Shown here piece after piece: positions 56,047 to 63,940 of a stretch of 64,000 bases of DNA (positions are counted from its first letter, which is position 1; each line of letters opens with the position of its first letter). The stretch lies in assembly GCF_003751945.1 (NCBI RefSeq), contig NZ_RJKL01000001.1, forward strand, positions 4,960,001-5,024,000. Direction: 5' to 3'. Source of the stretch: Couchioplanes caeruleus. GTDB lineage: Bacteria > Actinomycetota > Actinomycetes > Mycobacteriales > Micromonosporaceae. Made by a program: the position numbers and the translations under genes. The notes beneath the pieces are model-generated. The model was given only the letters and a program-made list of their open reading frames with translations. It ran no database searches and was not told the origin of the DNA.

Positions 56047-57084
56047 TCAGGCCGCCTTCGCCACGAGCACGCACGCGTCGTCGTGACGGGTCCCGGCGTC
56101 GCGCAGCAGGGTCGCGGCGATGATCAGCGCACTGTGCTTGACCAGGCCCGGATAGGCGGACAGGCTCCACCGGTCGGTGACACCGTCGGAGTGCATCACC
56201 ACGATCGCGTCGGGCTCCAACCGGTAGCTGAACGCTCTGATGCTGCGCGCGTGGTAACCGGCGATCCCAGGCACCGACGCCATGGCGCACCGGTCGGCGC
56301 CCGCGGCCACGAAACCGGCGATGTTGCCCACCCCGGCGAAGCGAACTGTCCGGTGGGTCGGGTCGAGCTTGGCGGCGCCGACCGCCGCCCCTCTGGTCTG
56401 CCGGATGCTCCGGTGTACGTGTTCCACGATCGCCGCGGGCTCATCGGCGTCCGTTGTCTGAAAGGCATCCACGGCCGCGGCGGCGGCGGCCGCCGCAAGC
56501 GGCCCGTGTCCCAGGCCGTCGACGACCATCATGAGCGGTCCGTCTACGTGCATCCGAGACACGAACCTGTCACCGCAGACCTGCTCGCCCGCGGTCGGCC
56601 GGCACAGGCCGCCGACGGTGGGCTCGGTGGAGTCGGACTTGTGGGACCACAACCGCACCGTCAGGACGGTGCCCCGACCGAGCCCGGAGTACGCGTCATA
56701 TTGGCTGGACAGTCGAGCGATCGCACCCATTCCGATGCCCAGCGTTCCGACGGTCGAGTGTCCGTCGCGCCGGCTGAGGACGAGGTCGGCCATGCCGGGC
56801 CCGGCATCGATCGCCACCAGCTCGACGGCGGCGCGGCTCCCGCTTCGCAGGCAGCGGATCACGATTCGACCTCTGTCGCCGTGTTTGTAGAGGTTGCTGC
56901 CGACCTCGGAGACAACGATGGCGACCTCCGTCGTGCGGGTCTCGTCGAATCCCAGCCGATCGGCGGCCGCCGCCGCGGCCCGCCGCGCCATCCCGGCGCC
57001 GGCGGACGTGTTGACGTCGAACCAGCCAACCTCCTCCGGGACCGGCGCGGCTGGCGGCGCGGGCCGGCGGCTCACCGGGCCCAC
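56047..57084 (-). CDS. ATP-binding SpoIIE/RsbX-type PP2C phosphatase
   Basis: 345 residues. The N-terminal HATPase part (about 20-145) has VAIVVSEVGSNLYKHGD and LGIGMGAIARLS. The C-terminal PP2C-like domain has the metal Asp residues in VVDGLGHGP, HSDGVTD and HDDACVLV. It resembles the fused phosphatases that reset RsbR/RsbS phosphorylation in stressosome-type modules. The GTG start overlaps the end of rsbT by 13 bp. Confidence 0.88.
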   Translation of the reverse strand: MGPVSRRPAPPAAPVPEEVGWFDVNTSAGAGMARRAAAAAADRLGFDETRTTEVAIVVSEVGSNLYKHGDRGRIVIRCLRSGSRAAVELVAIDAGPGMADLVLSRRDGHSTVGTLGIGMGAIARLSSQYDAYSGLGRGTVLTVRLWSHKSDSTEPTVGGLCRPTAGEQVCGDRFVSRMHVDGPLMMVVDGLGHGPLAAAAAAAAVDAFQTTDADEPAAIVEHVHRSIRQTRGAAVGAAKLDPTHRTVRFAGVGNIAGFVAAGADRCAMASVPGIAGYHARSIRAFSYRLEPDAIVVMHSDGVTDRWSLSAYPGLVKHSALIIAATLLRDAGTRHDDACVLVAKAA

Positions 57085-57491
57085 TTTGTAACCGTCACGC
57101 GGGTGCCCCTACCCGGACCAGTGTCGATCTCAAACTGGTCGACCAGCCGCCGCGAGCCGCTTAGCCCGAGCCCGAACCCGCTCGCAGTGGTGTAACCATC
57201 GGTCATCGCCAACGCCAGGTCCTCGATGCCGGGGCCGGAGTCGACGAACTCGACCCGCACGCCGCCGCGGCGGCCGTTGCCGAGCCGCTCGATGATCGCG
57301 TAGCCGCCCCCGCCGTGAACAAGCGCGTTGCGAGCGAGTTCGCTCGCCGCGGTGACCAGCTTGGTCTGATCCACCAAGGGCAGCCTGACTGCGTTGGCCG
57401 CCGCCCGGACGGCTTGGCGCACCCGCAAGACGTCCTCTTCGCGGTAGATCGACAGCCGGCCCACCTCCTCGGTCTGCTGGAGGCTTGTCAT
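57072..57491 (-). CDS. rsbT: RsbT-like serine/threonine kinase switch protein
   Basis: 139 residues. It has the RsbT pattern VRQAVRAAANAVRLPLVDQT, N box LVTAASELARNALVHGGGG, G1 DSGPGIEDLALAMTDGYTT and G2 SGFGLGLSGSRRLVDQFEI. RsbT phosphorylates RsbS/RsbR and then activates a downstream partner. ATG 57491 overlaps the rsbS stop by 4 bp (ATGA). Confidence 0.93.
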   Translation of the reverse strand: MTSLQQTEEVGRLSIYREEDVLRVRQAVRAAANAVRLPLVDQTKLVTAASELARNALVHGGGGYAIIERLGNGRRGGVRVEFVDSGPGIEDLALAMTDGYTTASGFGLGLSGSRRLVDQFEIDTGPGRGTRVTVTKWAR

Positions 57492-57907
57492 GGCGCGCCG
57501 ACGGGCATCCACGACGGCCGGCCGCGGTCCGGGACGGCCCGCGGCCGGCCGGTCGCGCGCACCGTAAGTATGTTCATCGCCCGATCCAGGTTGAGCGCGG
57601 TGCGTACGCCCTTCAACGACAGACCCATCTCGACCAGGGTGATCGCGACGGAAGGGCGCATGCCGACGACGACGGTCTCGGTGTCGAGCACCCACGACAC
57701 CGCCGCCATCGTGGCAAACGTCCGGCCCAGGAACGAGTCGACCACGTCCAGAGCCGAGATGTCGATGACGACACCGCGCGCGCTGGTGTCGACAATCCGC
57801 TGGGCGAGGTGCTCCTGCAACTGCAGCGCGGATCGGTCCTCCAGGTCGATCTGGATGGAGACCAGCAGGACGTCACCGAGCTGGAGTATGGGCACCCGGA
57901 CCATCAC
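57488..57907 (-). CDS. rsbS: RsbS-like STAS antagonist
   Basis: 139 residues. The STAS domain carries the phosphorylatable Ser58 in ISALDVVDSFLGRTFATMA, equivalent to Ser59 of Bacillus subtilis RsbS. The start is GTG 57907 or ATG 57904, both at the rsbR stop (4-bp overlap). The C-terminal ~20 residues are a Pro/Arg tail not found in the short Bacillus protein. Confidence 0.93.
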   Translation of the reverse strand: MMVRVPILQLGDVLLVSIQIDLEDRSALQLQEHLAQRIVDTSARGVVIDISALDVVDSFLGRTFATMAAVSWVLDTETVVVGMRPSVAITLVEMGLSLKGVRTALNLDRAMNILTVRATGRPRAVPDRGRPSWMPVGAP

Positions 57908-58770
57908 GCCCCCCGGCGTACGAGCTCGACCCCGCTGGCGCGCAGCGTATGCACGAGCGCGTCGGCGAGCGTCGCCTTCGTCAGGATGTCACCGAACTCG
58001 ATGCCGAGGCCGACGACAGTCTGCGCGATCTGCGGGCGGATGCCGGAGATGATGCACTCTGCGCCCATGAGGCGCGCCGCGACGACCGTCTTGAGGATGT
58101 GCTGAGCGACCTGGGTGTCGACCGCGGAAACCCCAGTGATGTCGATGATCGCGTGTTCCGAACCGGTGTCGACCAGCGCCTGCAGGAGCGTCTCCATCAC
58201 CACCTGCGCTCGGGCCGAGTCCAGGGTGCCGATGAGCGGAACCGCGACGATTCCGTCCCACATCTTGATCACCGGAGTGGACAGTTCCAGCAACTGCACG
58301 CTCTGCTCGGCGATCATCTCCTCACGCTCTCGGGCGTACGTCTCGAAGATGTGCAGTCCCATCTGATCGACCAGCCGGGAGAGCTCCCTGAAGTCGACCA
58401 GATCCCTGCCAACCTCTGCGGATACGCCCTCGTCGGCGACCCACACACCGAGGAGTGCGTCCTTGAGGGCGAACACCGTCGAGGCGGTTTCGCCCGGCGT
58501 AAAGCCCTGCCGTACCCAGTTCGTCGACAGGTCGGCCAGGTTGGTTCGAAGCAGGTCTCCGGCCTTACCCCTCAACTCGACCTCATCCTGCCCGCCGAAC
58601 ATGGAGAGCAACGACGCGTAGGTCTCGCTGACCTGACGTGCCAGGTCCGCGGCCGCCATCCGCCCACCCAGTGATTTCGTGGAGATTGCCGTCCACCGCT
58701 TGACGATCTCGGACTCCTTGCTGCGCAGTAGCCCATCGAGGCGCTCTCTCGCGTCCAGACTCATAGCCAC
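57904..58770 (-). CDS. rsbR: RsbR-like stressosome scaffold protein
   Basis: 288 residues. The N-terminal helical non-haem-globin-like sensor domain (about 1-150) and the C-terminal STAS domain (about 160-285) match RsbR. The two phosphosite positions are IIDITGVSAVDTQ (Thr kept) and CIISGIRPQIAQT (Ser instead of Thr205). GTG 58770 is preferred because GGAGGAGGGA lies 6-7 nt upstream; ATG 58764 is possible. It is first in a five-gene operon: rsbR, rsbS, rsbT, phosphatase, hybrid kinase. Confidence 0.92.
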   Translation of the reverse strand: MAMSLDARERLDGLLRSKESEIVKRWTAISTKSLGGRMAAADLARQVSETYASLLSMFGGQDEVELRGKAGDLLRTNLADLSTNWVRQGFTPGETASTVFALKDALLGVWVADEGVSAEVGRDLVDFRELSRLVDQMGLHIFETYAREREEMIAEQSVQLLELSTPVIKMWDGIVAVPLIGTLDSARAQVVMETLLQALVDTGSEHAIIDITGVSAVDTQVAQHILKTVVAARLMGAECIISGIRPQIAQTVVGLGIEFGDILTKATLADALVHTLRASGVELVRRGA

Positions 58771-59135
58771 GGCACTTCCCTCCTCCCACGCTCGCCGAAC
58801 GCCACAGCCCACGCCGGCCCAGAATGACTGCCATCGAGGTTGTGCCGTCGTCGGCCGCGCCGGCCCCACGCTGTTCCGCCCGGCGCTCGCTGGCCGGATC
58901 ATGTCGTTTCGCCGGGCCCGGGTATACGTCCGCCAGCGCCCTGGTTGTCCCGCCGCGGTCGCCGCCCCGTGAGCCGGCGACGGAGGCCGGGGGACGGATC
59001 TAGTCCTCTCCGGACCTTTCCTCGATAGCTTCAGGCATCAGCATGCCTACTCCGCGCGGTAGGTGGAAGCTTACGCGTGGCTGTCGGTGTTGTCAGCAGT
59101 CCAGTCGCGTGACCAGAGCTAACGACCTCGTGCAT
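58771..59135. other. Upstream region of the rsb operon
   Basis: About 365 bp without a gene. It should contain the rsbR promoter. No reliable -10/-35 pair or operator was identified. Confidence 0.4.
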
Positions 59136-59322
59136 GGGGACTGTCAAGAAAATGGTGTAACTCGATCTTGCTGAGGGGTCAGTTACGGCCTGCGGACAGG
59201 CGTCCTTCGAAGGCTAGGTCGAAGGCGTTGAGAGCGGGTTTCCCACGGGTGATCCAGCGGCGGCGGCCGGCCCCGGTCGGGTCGAGGGCCATGACGGCGA
59301 GGCAGACGCATGTGAGGGCGCC
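59136..59322 (-). pseudogene. IS256-family transposase C-terminal remnant with terminal sequence
   Basis: The minus-strand frame reads MALDPTGAGRRRWITRGK then PALNAFDLAFEGRLSAGRN and stops at 59179-59181, the end of IS256-type transposases. Beyond the stop, GGACTGTCAAGAAAATGG (from 59138) resembles the typical IS256 terminal inverted repeat. The rest of the element is missing. It lies 45 bp inside the right-hand copy of the tRNA repeat. Confidence 0.75.
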
Positions 59323-59367
59323 AAGTTCCGACAGACGCTGACAAGTCCAAGGTCACATTGTTCGAGG

Positions 59368-59419
59368 ACAGGATGTCGTCGGTTCGATTCCGACCGGGGC
59401 TCAGCGCAAGGCCCTGACC
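59368..59419 (+). repeat. Right copy of the tRNA-Thr direct repeat (candidate att site)
   Basis: Matches 38542-38594 except for one missing G in the acceptor stem. It covers the T arm and acceptor 3' strand but no 5' half, so it is not a working tRNA. It is the displaced 3' end expected after integration into the tRNA gene. Confidence 0.78.
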
Positions 59420-59442
59420 GGTGGAGACGCCGGCCAGGGCCT
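59409..59442 (+). terminator. tRNA-type terminator after the right repeat copy
   Basis: AGGCCCTG (59409-59416) pairs with CAGGGCCT (59435-59442), extended by CCGG/CCGG. It is a stronger hairpin than the one after the intact tRNA, as expected for the original chromosomal terminator. Confidence 0.65.
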
Positions 59443-59541
59443 CATGATCATCTATACGGTTTCGAGCGTCGGTCTTCGTCCGCTCCTGCCGGAAGAAGCC
59501 CTTGCCCTACGCGACAGATCGCTGACGTGACCCTGCCGGAC

Positions 59542-60516
59542 TCAAGCGCCATGCCGGCGCGGTTCGGGAGCTGGCTCGGGTGCCGTGGCCGCGTTCCGGA
59601 GGCGGATCTCCAGATTCTGCTTCATCAGCCGGAGCGGTTCGGCGTGCTCGCCGACGAGCCGCGTTTCGTAGGCGGCCTGCAGCGCCTCCTGAATGCCGAG
59701 GTAGTTCACCGTCACCCGGCAGCGCACGTCGGTTGTCGCCGCGTCCGTCTCCGGCCGGGTGATGTCTTTGCCGTCGGTGTCCCAGCGCTTGTCCTCGACC
59801 GCGGCGGCCGGGTGGGGATAGCGGTAGCCGCTGCGCGCCATGCAGGAGCTCCAGCGGTCGGCTGCCTCCTCCAGCCGGGGGTCGCGCAGCGCGGACTCGT
59901 ACGCCTGGTAGCGGAGGCCGAGCAGGAAGTTCTCCAAGGACACCTCGTCGCGCATGGAGAGGACACCCTCGGGTCCCGGTTGTGGATCCGGCCAGGGCGC
60001 ACCGCGGGTCAGCTCGCCCTCCGCGCGGTCCCGGCAGCCGCCCGCGGGAACGGCTCTGCCGCCGTATTCCCGGGTCCTGCCGAGGAAGACCTGGACGGCC
60101 GCCGGATCCGGGCGCTGCGCCGGACCTCCGGAACTCCGGTCGCCTGGGCCGTCCTGTGTCGGGGCCTCGGGATACCGGTCGTAGTGGTAGCCGTAGCGGC
60201 TTGCCAGGGTCTCGTCGAGGAGTTGGGCCCGGCGCAGGCGCGTCATCGTCATCGCGGAGGGCGGGAAGGCGGGCAGGCCCGACAGGTCAAGGCCGAAATC
60301 GGCCATGCACTTGTCGGCGATCAGCCGCTTCGCGCGGATCAGCGTGTCTTCCTGCTCGGGGCTGGGCCAATAGTCGTCAAGAGGGAGCGGCGCCGCGACT
60401 CCGGCGCTCGGGACGGGAATGCGGGACACGGCCGGTAGGGCGGGACCGCCGCCGTCGGCACAGCCGGACACGGCAAGGACGACAGCGATCAGGCAGTACG
60501 CGATTCGGCGCACCAT
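59542..60516 (-). CDS. Secreted lipoprotein, function unknown
   Basis: 324 residues. The signal peptide MVRRIAYCLIAVVLAVSGC ends in a lipobox (Cys19). The mature protein has WPSPEQEDTLIRAKRLIADKCM, YGYHYDRYPEAP, SMRDEVSLENFLLGLRYQAYESAL and DRWSSCMARSGYRYPHP. Conserved-looking Cys and aromatic residues suggest a disulfide-bonded helical fold seen in many actinomycete lipoproteins of unknown role. ATG 60516 has GAGG 8 nt upstream. GTG 60525 is an alternative. Confidence 0.75.
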   Translation of the reverse strand: MVRRIAYCLIAVVLAVSGCADGGGPALPAVSRIPVPSAGVAAPLPLDDYWPSPEQEDTLIRAKRLIADKCMADFGLDLSGLPAFPPSAMTMTRLRRAQLLDETLASRYGYHYDRYPEAPTQDGPGDRSSGGPAQRPDPAAVQVFLGRTREYGGRAVPAGGCRDRAEGELTRGAPWPDPQPGPEGVLSMRDEVSLENFLLGLRYQAYESALRDPRLEEAADRWSSCMARSGYRYPHPAAAVEDKRWDTDGKDITRPETDAATTDVRCRVTVNYLGIQEALQAAYETRLVGEHAEPLRLMKQNLEIRLRNAATAPEPAPEPRRHGA

Positions 60517-60541
60517 GGACACCACCTCTGTGGGAAGACCG

Positions 60542-60573
60542 GGTGGCGGCCCGTCTCGGAACGGGCCGCCACC
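60542..60573 (-). terminator. Strong hairpin between the small secreted protein and lipoprotein genes
   Basis: GGTGGCGGCCCG (60542-60553) pairs perfectly with CGGGCCGCCACC (60562-60573), a 12-bp stem with an 8-nt loop. It would end transcription of the small secreted protein gene. Confidence 0.82.
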
Positions 60574-60599
60574 TTCGGCGGGAACGGGATGTCAGTCCG

Positions 60600-60986
60600 T
60601 CACGCGGTTCCCACGGTGGCCTTCGACCATGGGGTGCAGAACTTGCGTACCGAGGCGTCGGAGTTGCCCAGACAGGCTCGTACCAGGATGGTCTCCCATT
60701 CGGGGACGTCGTGGCTGTCGGAGTCACAGTCCCCGGTCGTCTCCTCCCGGACGGCTTCGAGGTAGGTCTCGAAGAGGTCGTACATGTAGCCCCAGGCGTA
60801 GTAGCCGTCCTCCTGGTTGTCGCACGCCTGGATCTTGTCGCCGTTGCTGATGAAACGCGCCTTGCCGCCAGGACTGGCATCGGTGGTGTAGGCCCAGGCG
60901 CTGTCCGATCCCGCGTGCGCGGCGGTGGCGGAACCGAACAACACCGCGGCCATCGCCGCCCAGACGACAACCAGTTTCTTGACCAC
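60600..60986 (-). CDS. Small secreted cysteine-containing protein, function unknown
   Basis: 128 residues. The signal peptide MVKKLVVVWAAMAAVLFGSATAAHA has a clear AHA cleavage site. The mature part (~103 residues) is acidic and aromatic, with four Cys (ACDNQ, DCDSD, ACLGN, FCTPW) that could form two disulfides. No family is recognised; the SDSAWAYTTDASPGGKARF start resembles small actinomycete exoproteins. The GTG start has GGGAGG 6 nt upstream. Confidence 0.75.
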   Translation of the reverse strand: MVKKLVVVWAAMAAVLFGSATAAHAGSDSAWAYTTDASPGGKARFISNGDKIQACDNQEDGYYAWGYMYDLFETYLEAVREETTGDCDSDSHDVPEWETILVRACLGNSDASVRKFCTPWSKATVGTA

Positions 60987-61205
60987 TGAACGCCTCCCTA
61001 TAGCTTGAATCCAGTGCCTGTCCGGCCGAGTTTCGGCGTCTTTACACAAAGACGTTTGTCAATCACGACCGTGGCCTTTCGGCCTAAGTTAGAGCTTTCC
61101 GTACCGCTGGGCGTCGAACGGAGGGCTGATCTCGTGTCAACCCTCCGCGGTACGTCGGCGACCCCGCTCAACCCGTCGCGGCAGGACGGACCGATGCCGG
61201 TCCGC

Positions 61206-61211
61206 TACCGT
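61206..61211 (+). promoter_or_regulatory. Putative -10 box of a leaderless kinase transcript
   Basis: TACCGT exactly 6 nt before ATG 61218. Confidence 0.4.
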
Positions 61212-61217
61212 GCGCCC

Positions 61218-62477
61218 ATGCCAGGGTCGACGGACGAGCGCGCCGGATCGCCCGCCGTGCTGGTCCGGCTGGCACGGCTCGGCGAACGGCATCCGTTGTT
61301 GGCCGACTCGCTGATCGCCGCCGCCTCGGGCACGGTGAGCCTGGCCCTCGCCGTCCAGCCGCCGCAGCCCGGGGAGCGGCCCTTCGACGCGCTGGGCTAC
61401 GTCCTGACGGGTGCGGTCACGCTGACGCTTGTGGTCCGCCGGCGTTGTCCGCTCGGTGCGGCGCTGGTGTACTGGCTGCTCTGGGTGGTGTTCGTGGCCG
61501 CCGGATACTGGCCGGTGGTGAACGCGGGCGGCGCCCTGCTCGCCCTGTACACCGTTGCGGCGAGCCGGTCGACGCGGCTGACGGCGGTGGCCGCCGTACT
61601 GTTCGCCGGAGTCTGGGTCTACGCCGGCTCATCCTCGGGACAGGATGCGTTGCTGACCGCGATCGTCCAGAGTGGAGGCTGGACCGCGGTGGTGTGGCGG
61701 GTTGGTTACACCGCCCGGCAACTGGCGGAGCGCAATCGCCGGCTCGCCCTGTTCACTGTGGAGTTGGAGCGCGAACAGCGGGAGCGGGCCGGGCGCGTCA
61801 TCATCGACGAGCGGGTGCGGTTGGCGCGGGAGCTGCACGACGTGATCGCCCATCACATGGCGGTCGTGTCGATACACGCCGGGCTGGCGCAGTACGTGCT
61901 GGACGGCGATCGGCAGGCGGCGCGTAACGCGCTGGTGGTGGTCGGGGAGGGCGTCGGCGAGGCGCTGCGGGAGATGCGCCGGATGTTGAACCTGCTGCAC
62001 ACCGGTCCCGCGGGCGACAGCCGGGACGACGCGGGGTCCGGCGGGTACCTGCCGGCGCCGGGACTGGATCGTCTCGGCGAGTTGGTCGACCGGGTGCGGG
62101 CCGCCGGGGTGCCGGTGGAGGTGAGGGTGACCGGGCCGCGCCACCCCCTGGCTTCCGGCGTCGACCTCTGCGCCTATCGGGTGGTGCAGGAGAGCCTGAC
62201 CAACGTGCTCAAGCACGCCCAGGGCGCACGGGCCACCGTGGACGTTCTTTACTAGCGGGAGCGGGTGACGGTCAGGGTGGTCAATACGGCCGGCTCGTCC
62301 GGGATCCGTCACGTGTCTCCCGGAGGTCACGGCTTGCCTGGTATGCAGGAGCGAGTGAGGCTCTATGGTGGAGCGCTGAGTGCGGGCCCGCTTCCGGACG
62401 GCGGCTTCCAGGTTGTCCTCCTCCTGCCCACTCCGGTCGCGGCGGCGCATGCGCCGGGTGGGGAGCCGCCCGGATAG
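61218..62477 (+). pseudogene. Sensor histidine kinase interrupted by an in-frame TAG
   Basis: The reading frame encodes four or five membrane helices (about 30-160), the HisKA_3 motif ARELHDVIAHHMAVVSIHAG and the N box VVQESLTNVLKHAQG. It then meets TAG at 62253-62255. The same frame continues directly after it with RERVTVRVVNTAGSS and the G-box segment HGLPGMQERVRLYGG to the stop at 62477. So one base change separates it from an intact ~419-residue kinase. The truncated product lacks the ATP-lid part and should be inactive. A GTG at 62265 could start the tail as a separate peptide. The cognate regulator follows. Confidence 0.88.
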
Positions 62478-62496
62478 CCGAGGGGAAGGGCTGTCG

Positions 62497-63186
62497 GTGA
62501 CCGACGTACTCGTCGTGGACGACCAGGTGCTCATCCGGGCCGGCCTCGCCGCGCTTGTCGCGGCGGCCGACGGGCTACGCGTCGTGGGTGAGGCGGGCAA
62601 CGGGGAGGAGGCGGTGAGCGTCGCCGCGGCGGCGCGCCCGGACGTGGTCCTGATGGACGTCCGCATGCCTGTCCTCGACGGCGTCGCGGCCACCCGGCGG
62701 ATCCGCGCCGCGGCCCGCGGGCAATCGCCCCGCGTCCTGGTCCTCACGACCTTCGACCTCGACGAGTACGTCTACTCGGCGCTGCGGGCCGGCGCCAGCG
62801 GCTTTCTCCTCAAGGACACCCCGCCGGAGCGGCTGATCAGCGGGATCCGGGTCGTCGCCGCGGGTGACGTGCTCGTCGGGCCGACCGTGGTCCGCCGGCT
62901 CGTGGAGGCGTACGCCACGCGGGCCGAGATCGGGTCCGAGCTGCCGGACCTGAGCGCGCTCACGGCCCGCGAGGTCGACGTGCTCCGCCTGGTCGGCCGG
63001 GGACTGACGAACGACGACATCGCCGCCCGGCTGGTGGTCAGTACCGCGACGGTCAAGACGCACCTGAACCGCACCATGACCAAACTGGACCTGTGTAGTC
63101 GTGCCCAGGCCGTGGTGGTCGCCTACGAGGCAGGACTGGTCACTCCAGCCCGCTACGCGACTGCCCCGTCCGCTGGAGATGTGTAG
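62497..63186 (+). CDS. NarL/LuxR-family response regulator
   Basis: 229 residues. The receiver domain has VLVVDDQ, phosphoacceptor Asp in [10 protein letters not shown] and Lys in FLLKDTPPE. The LuxR HTH is [47 protein letters not shown] 62497 has GAGGGGAAGGG 6 nt upstream. The gene is intact while its partner kinase is interrupted, so it is either unphosphorylated or served by another kinase, such as the related one at 49376. Confidence 0.93.
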   Translation: MTDVLVVDDQVLIRAGLAALVAAADGLRVVGEAGNGEEAVSVAAAARPDVVLMDVRMPVLDGVAATRRIRAAARGQSPRVLVLTTFDLDEYVYSALRAGASGFLLKDTPPERLISGIRVVAAGDVLVGPTVVRRLVEAYATRAEIGSELPDLSALTAREVDVLRLVGRGLTNDDIAARLVVSTATVKTHLNRTMTKLDLCSRAQAVVVAYEAGLVTPARYATAPSAGDV

Positions 63187-63201
63187 GCGCCGCTGGACGG
63201 C

Positions 63202-63447
63202 ATGAGCAGCCCGGTCGACCTTGCCGGGGCCCGGCTCCGGGAATGCGGCGTGCGCGTGCCGCCGGGACGGGCCGTGCGCGGTTTGGCGGTGTGTGGTTTG
63301 GCCGTGCGCGGTTTGGTGGAGCTATGCGGCGCGTTCAGCCACGACGAGGTGGCGGCGCTGCGCCGGCTGCGGCCGGAGCTGCCGGTCGGCCTGGTCGGCT
63401 ACGCCGGAGACATGACAGCGGGCCTGCACGCCCTCTTCGGTGACTGA
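63202..63447 (+). CDS. Short open frame, possible remnant protein
   Basis: 81 codons beginning ATG 63202. Its middle part is a 15-bp triplicate repeat coding AVRGL-AVCGL-AVRGL. The C-terminus (ELPVGLVGYAGDMTAGLHALFGD) looks like genuine protein sequence. There is no good ribosome site and no recognised family. It may be the end of a lost gene next to the tRNA remnant. Confidence 0.35.
   Translation: MSSPVDLAGARLRECGVRVPPGRAVRGLAVCGLAVRGLVELCGAFSHDEVAALRRLRPELPVGLVGYAGDMTAGLHALFGD
63271..63315 (+). repeat. 15-bp tandem repeat, three units
   Basis: Units 63271-63285, 63286-63300 and 63301-63315. The outer two are identical (GCCGTGCGCGGTTTG). Confidence 0.9.
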
Positions 63448-63455
63448 CCCACCCG

Positions 63456-63492
63456 AGGATGTCGTCGGTTCGATTCCCGATCGGTGGCTCCC
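63456..63492 (+). repeat. Third tRNA-Thr 3' fragment (degenerate)
   Basis: The first 22 nt are identical to the tRNA-Thr variable/T-arm region (38545-38566). The remainder aligns to the acceptor 3' strand with several changes. There is no 5' half. It probably marks the far end of an older insertion. Confidence 0.65.
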
Positions 63493-63505
63493 ATGCTTCC
63501 GTCGC

Positions 63506-63511
63506 TAGGGT
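63506..63511 (+). promoter_or_regulatory. Putative -10 box of a leaderless acetyltransferase transcript
   Basis: TAGGGT exactly 6 nt before ATG 63518. Confidence 0.4.
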
Positions 63512-63517
63512 GTCGCC

Positions 63518-63940
63518 ATGCGTATCGAGCGGATCACGGATGCCGCCGAGGTGCTCCGGGCGGCCGATCTCTTCGACGGTCCGCCGCTGCCCGACGCGAC
63601 CGAGAAGTTCCTCGCCGCTCCCGGTCATCACCTGCTGCTCGCCTACGATGCGGACCGGGCGGTGGGGATGGTCTCCGGGGTGGAGATGACCCATCCCGAC
63701 AAGGGCACGGAAATGTTCCTCTACGAGTTGGGCGTCGCGCCGCATGCCCGGCTTCAGGGCATCGGCACCGCACTGGTCCAGGCGCTTGCGGACATCGCGC
63801 GGGAACGCGGCTGCTACGGCATGTGGGTCGGCACCGAGCACGACAACGAGGCCGCGCAGCGGACGTACCGCAGGGCGGGCGCGAACGAGGAGGAGCCCTT
63901 CCTCCTGTTGTCCTGGGACGTGACCGACGGTTCGACCTAG
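63518..63940 (+). CDS. GNAT-family N-acetyltransferase
   Basis: 140 residues, a single GNAT fold. The acetyl-CoA pyrophosphate loop is ARLQGIGTALVQALADIA. It is preceded by the beta4 strand FLYELGVAPHA and followed by YGMWVGTEHDNEAAQRTYRRAGANEEEPFLLLSW. The layout is close to AAC(3)-I-like and related small acetyltransferases, but aminoglycoside activity cannot be claimed from sequence alone. The gene starts 26 bp after the third tRNA fragment. Confidence 0.88.
   Translation: MRIERITDAAEVLRAADLFDGPPLPDATEKFLAAPGHHLLLAYDADRAVGMVSGVEMTHPDKGTEMFLYELGVAPHARLQGIGTALVQALADIARERGCYGMWVGTEHDNEAAQRTYRRAGANEEEPFLLLSWDVTDGST

Noticed and set aside
53300..59135. Sigma-B-type promoter motifs and an adjacent sigma factor for the rsb genes
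   Set aside because: No convincing GTTT/GGGTA-type pair and no sigma gene were seen in this interval.
38595..59367. Autonomous integrative conjugative element
   Set aside because: No integrase, relaxase, FtsK-like or replication protein was found in any frame; the interval is called an island only from the flanking repeat.
59368..59402. Second tRNA-Thr gene
   Set aside because: Only the 3' part is present; upstream bases do not supply a D arm, anticodon or acceptor 5' strand.
63456..63492. tRNA gene at 63.46 kb
   Set aside because: Only a degenerate T arm and acceptor 3' strand are present; no 5' half.
63518..63940. Aminoglycoside 3-N-acetyltransferase
   Set aside because: Only general GNAT motifs are visible; substrate cannot be assigned without alignment to characterised enzymes.
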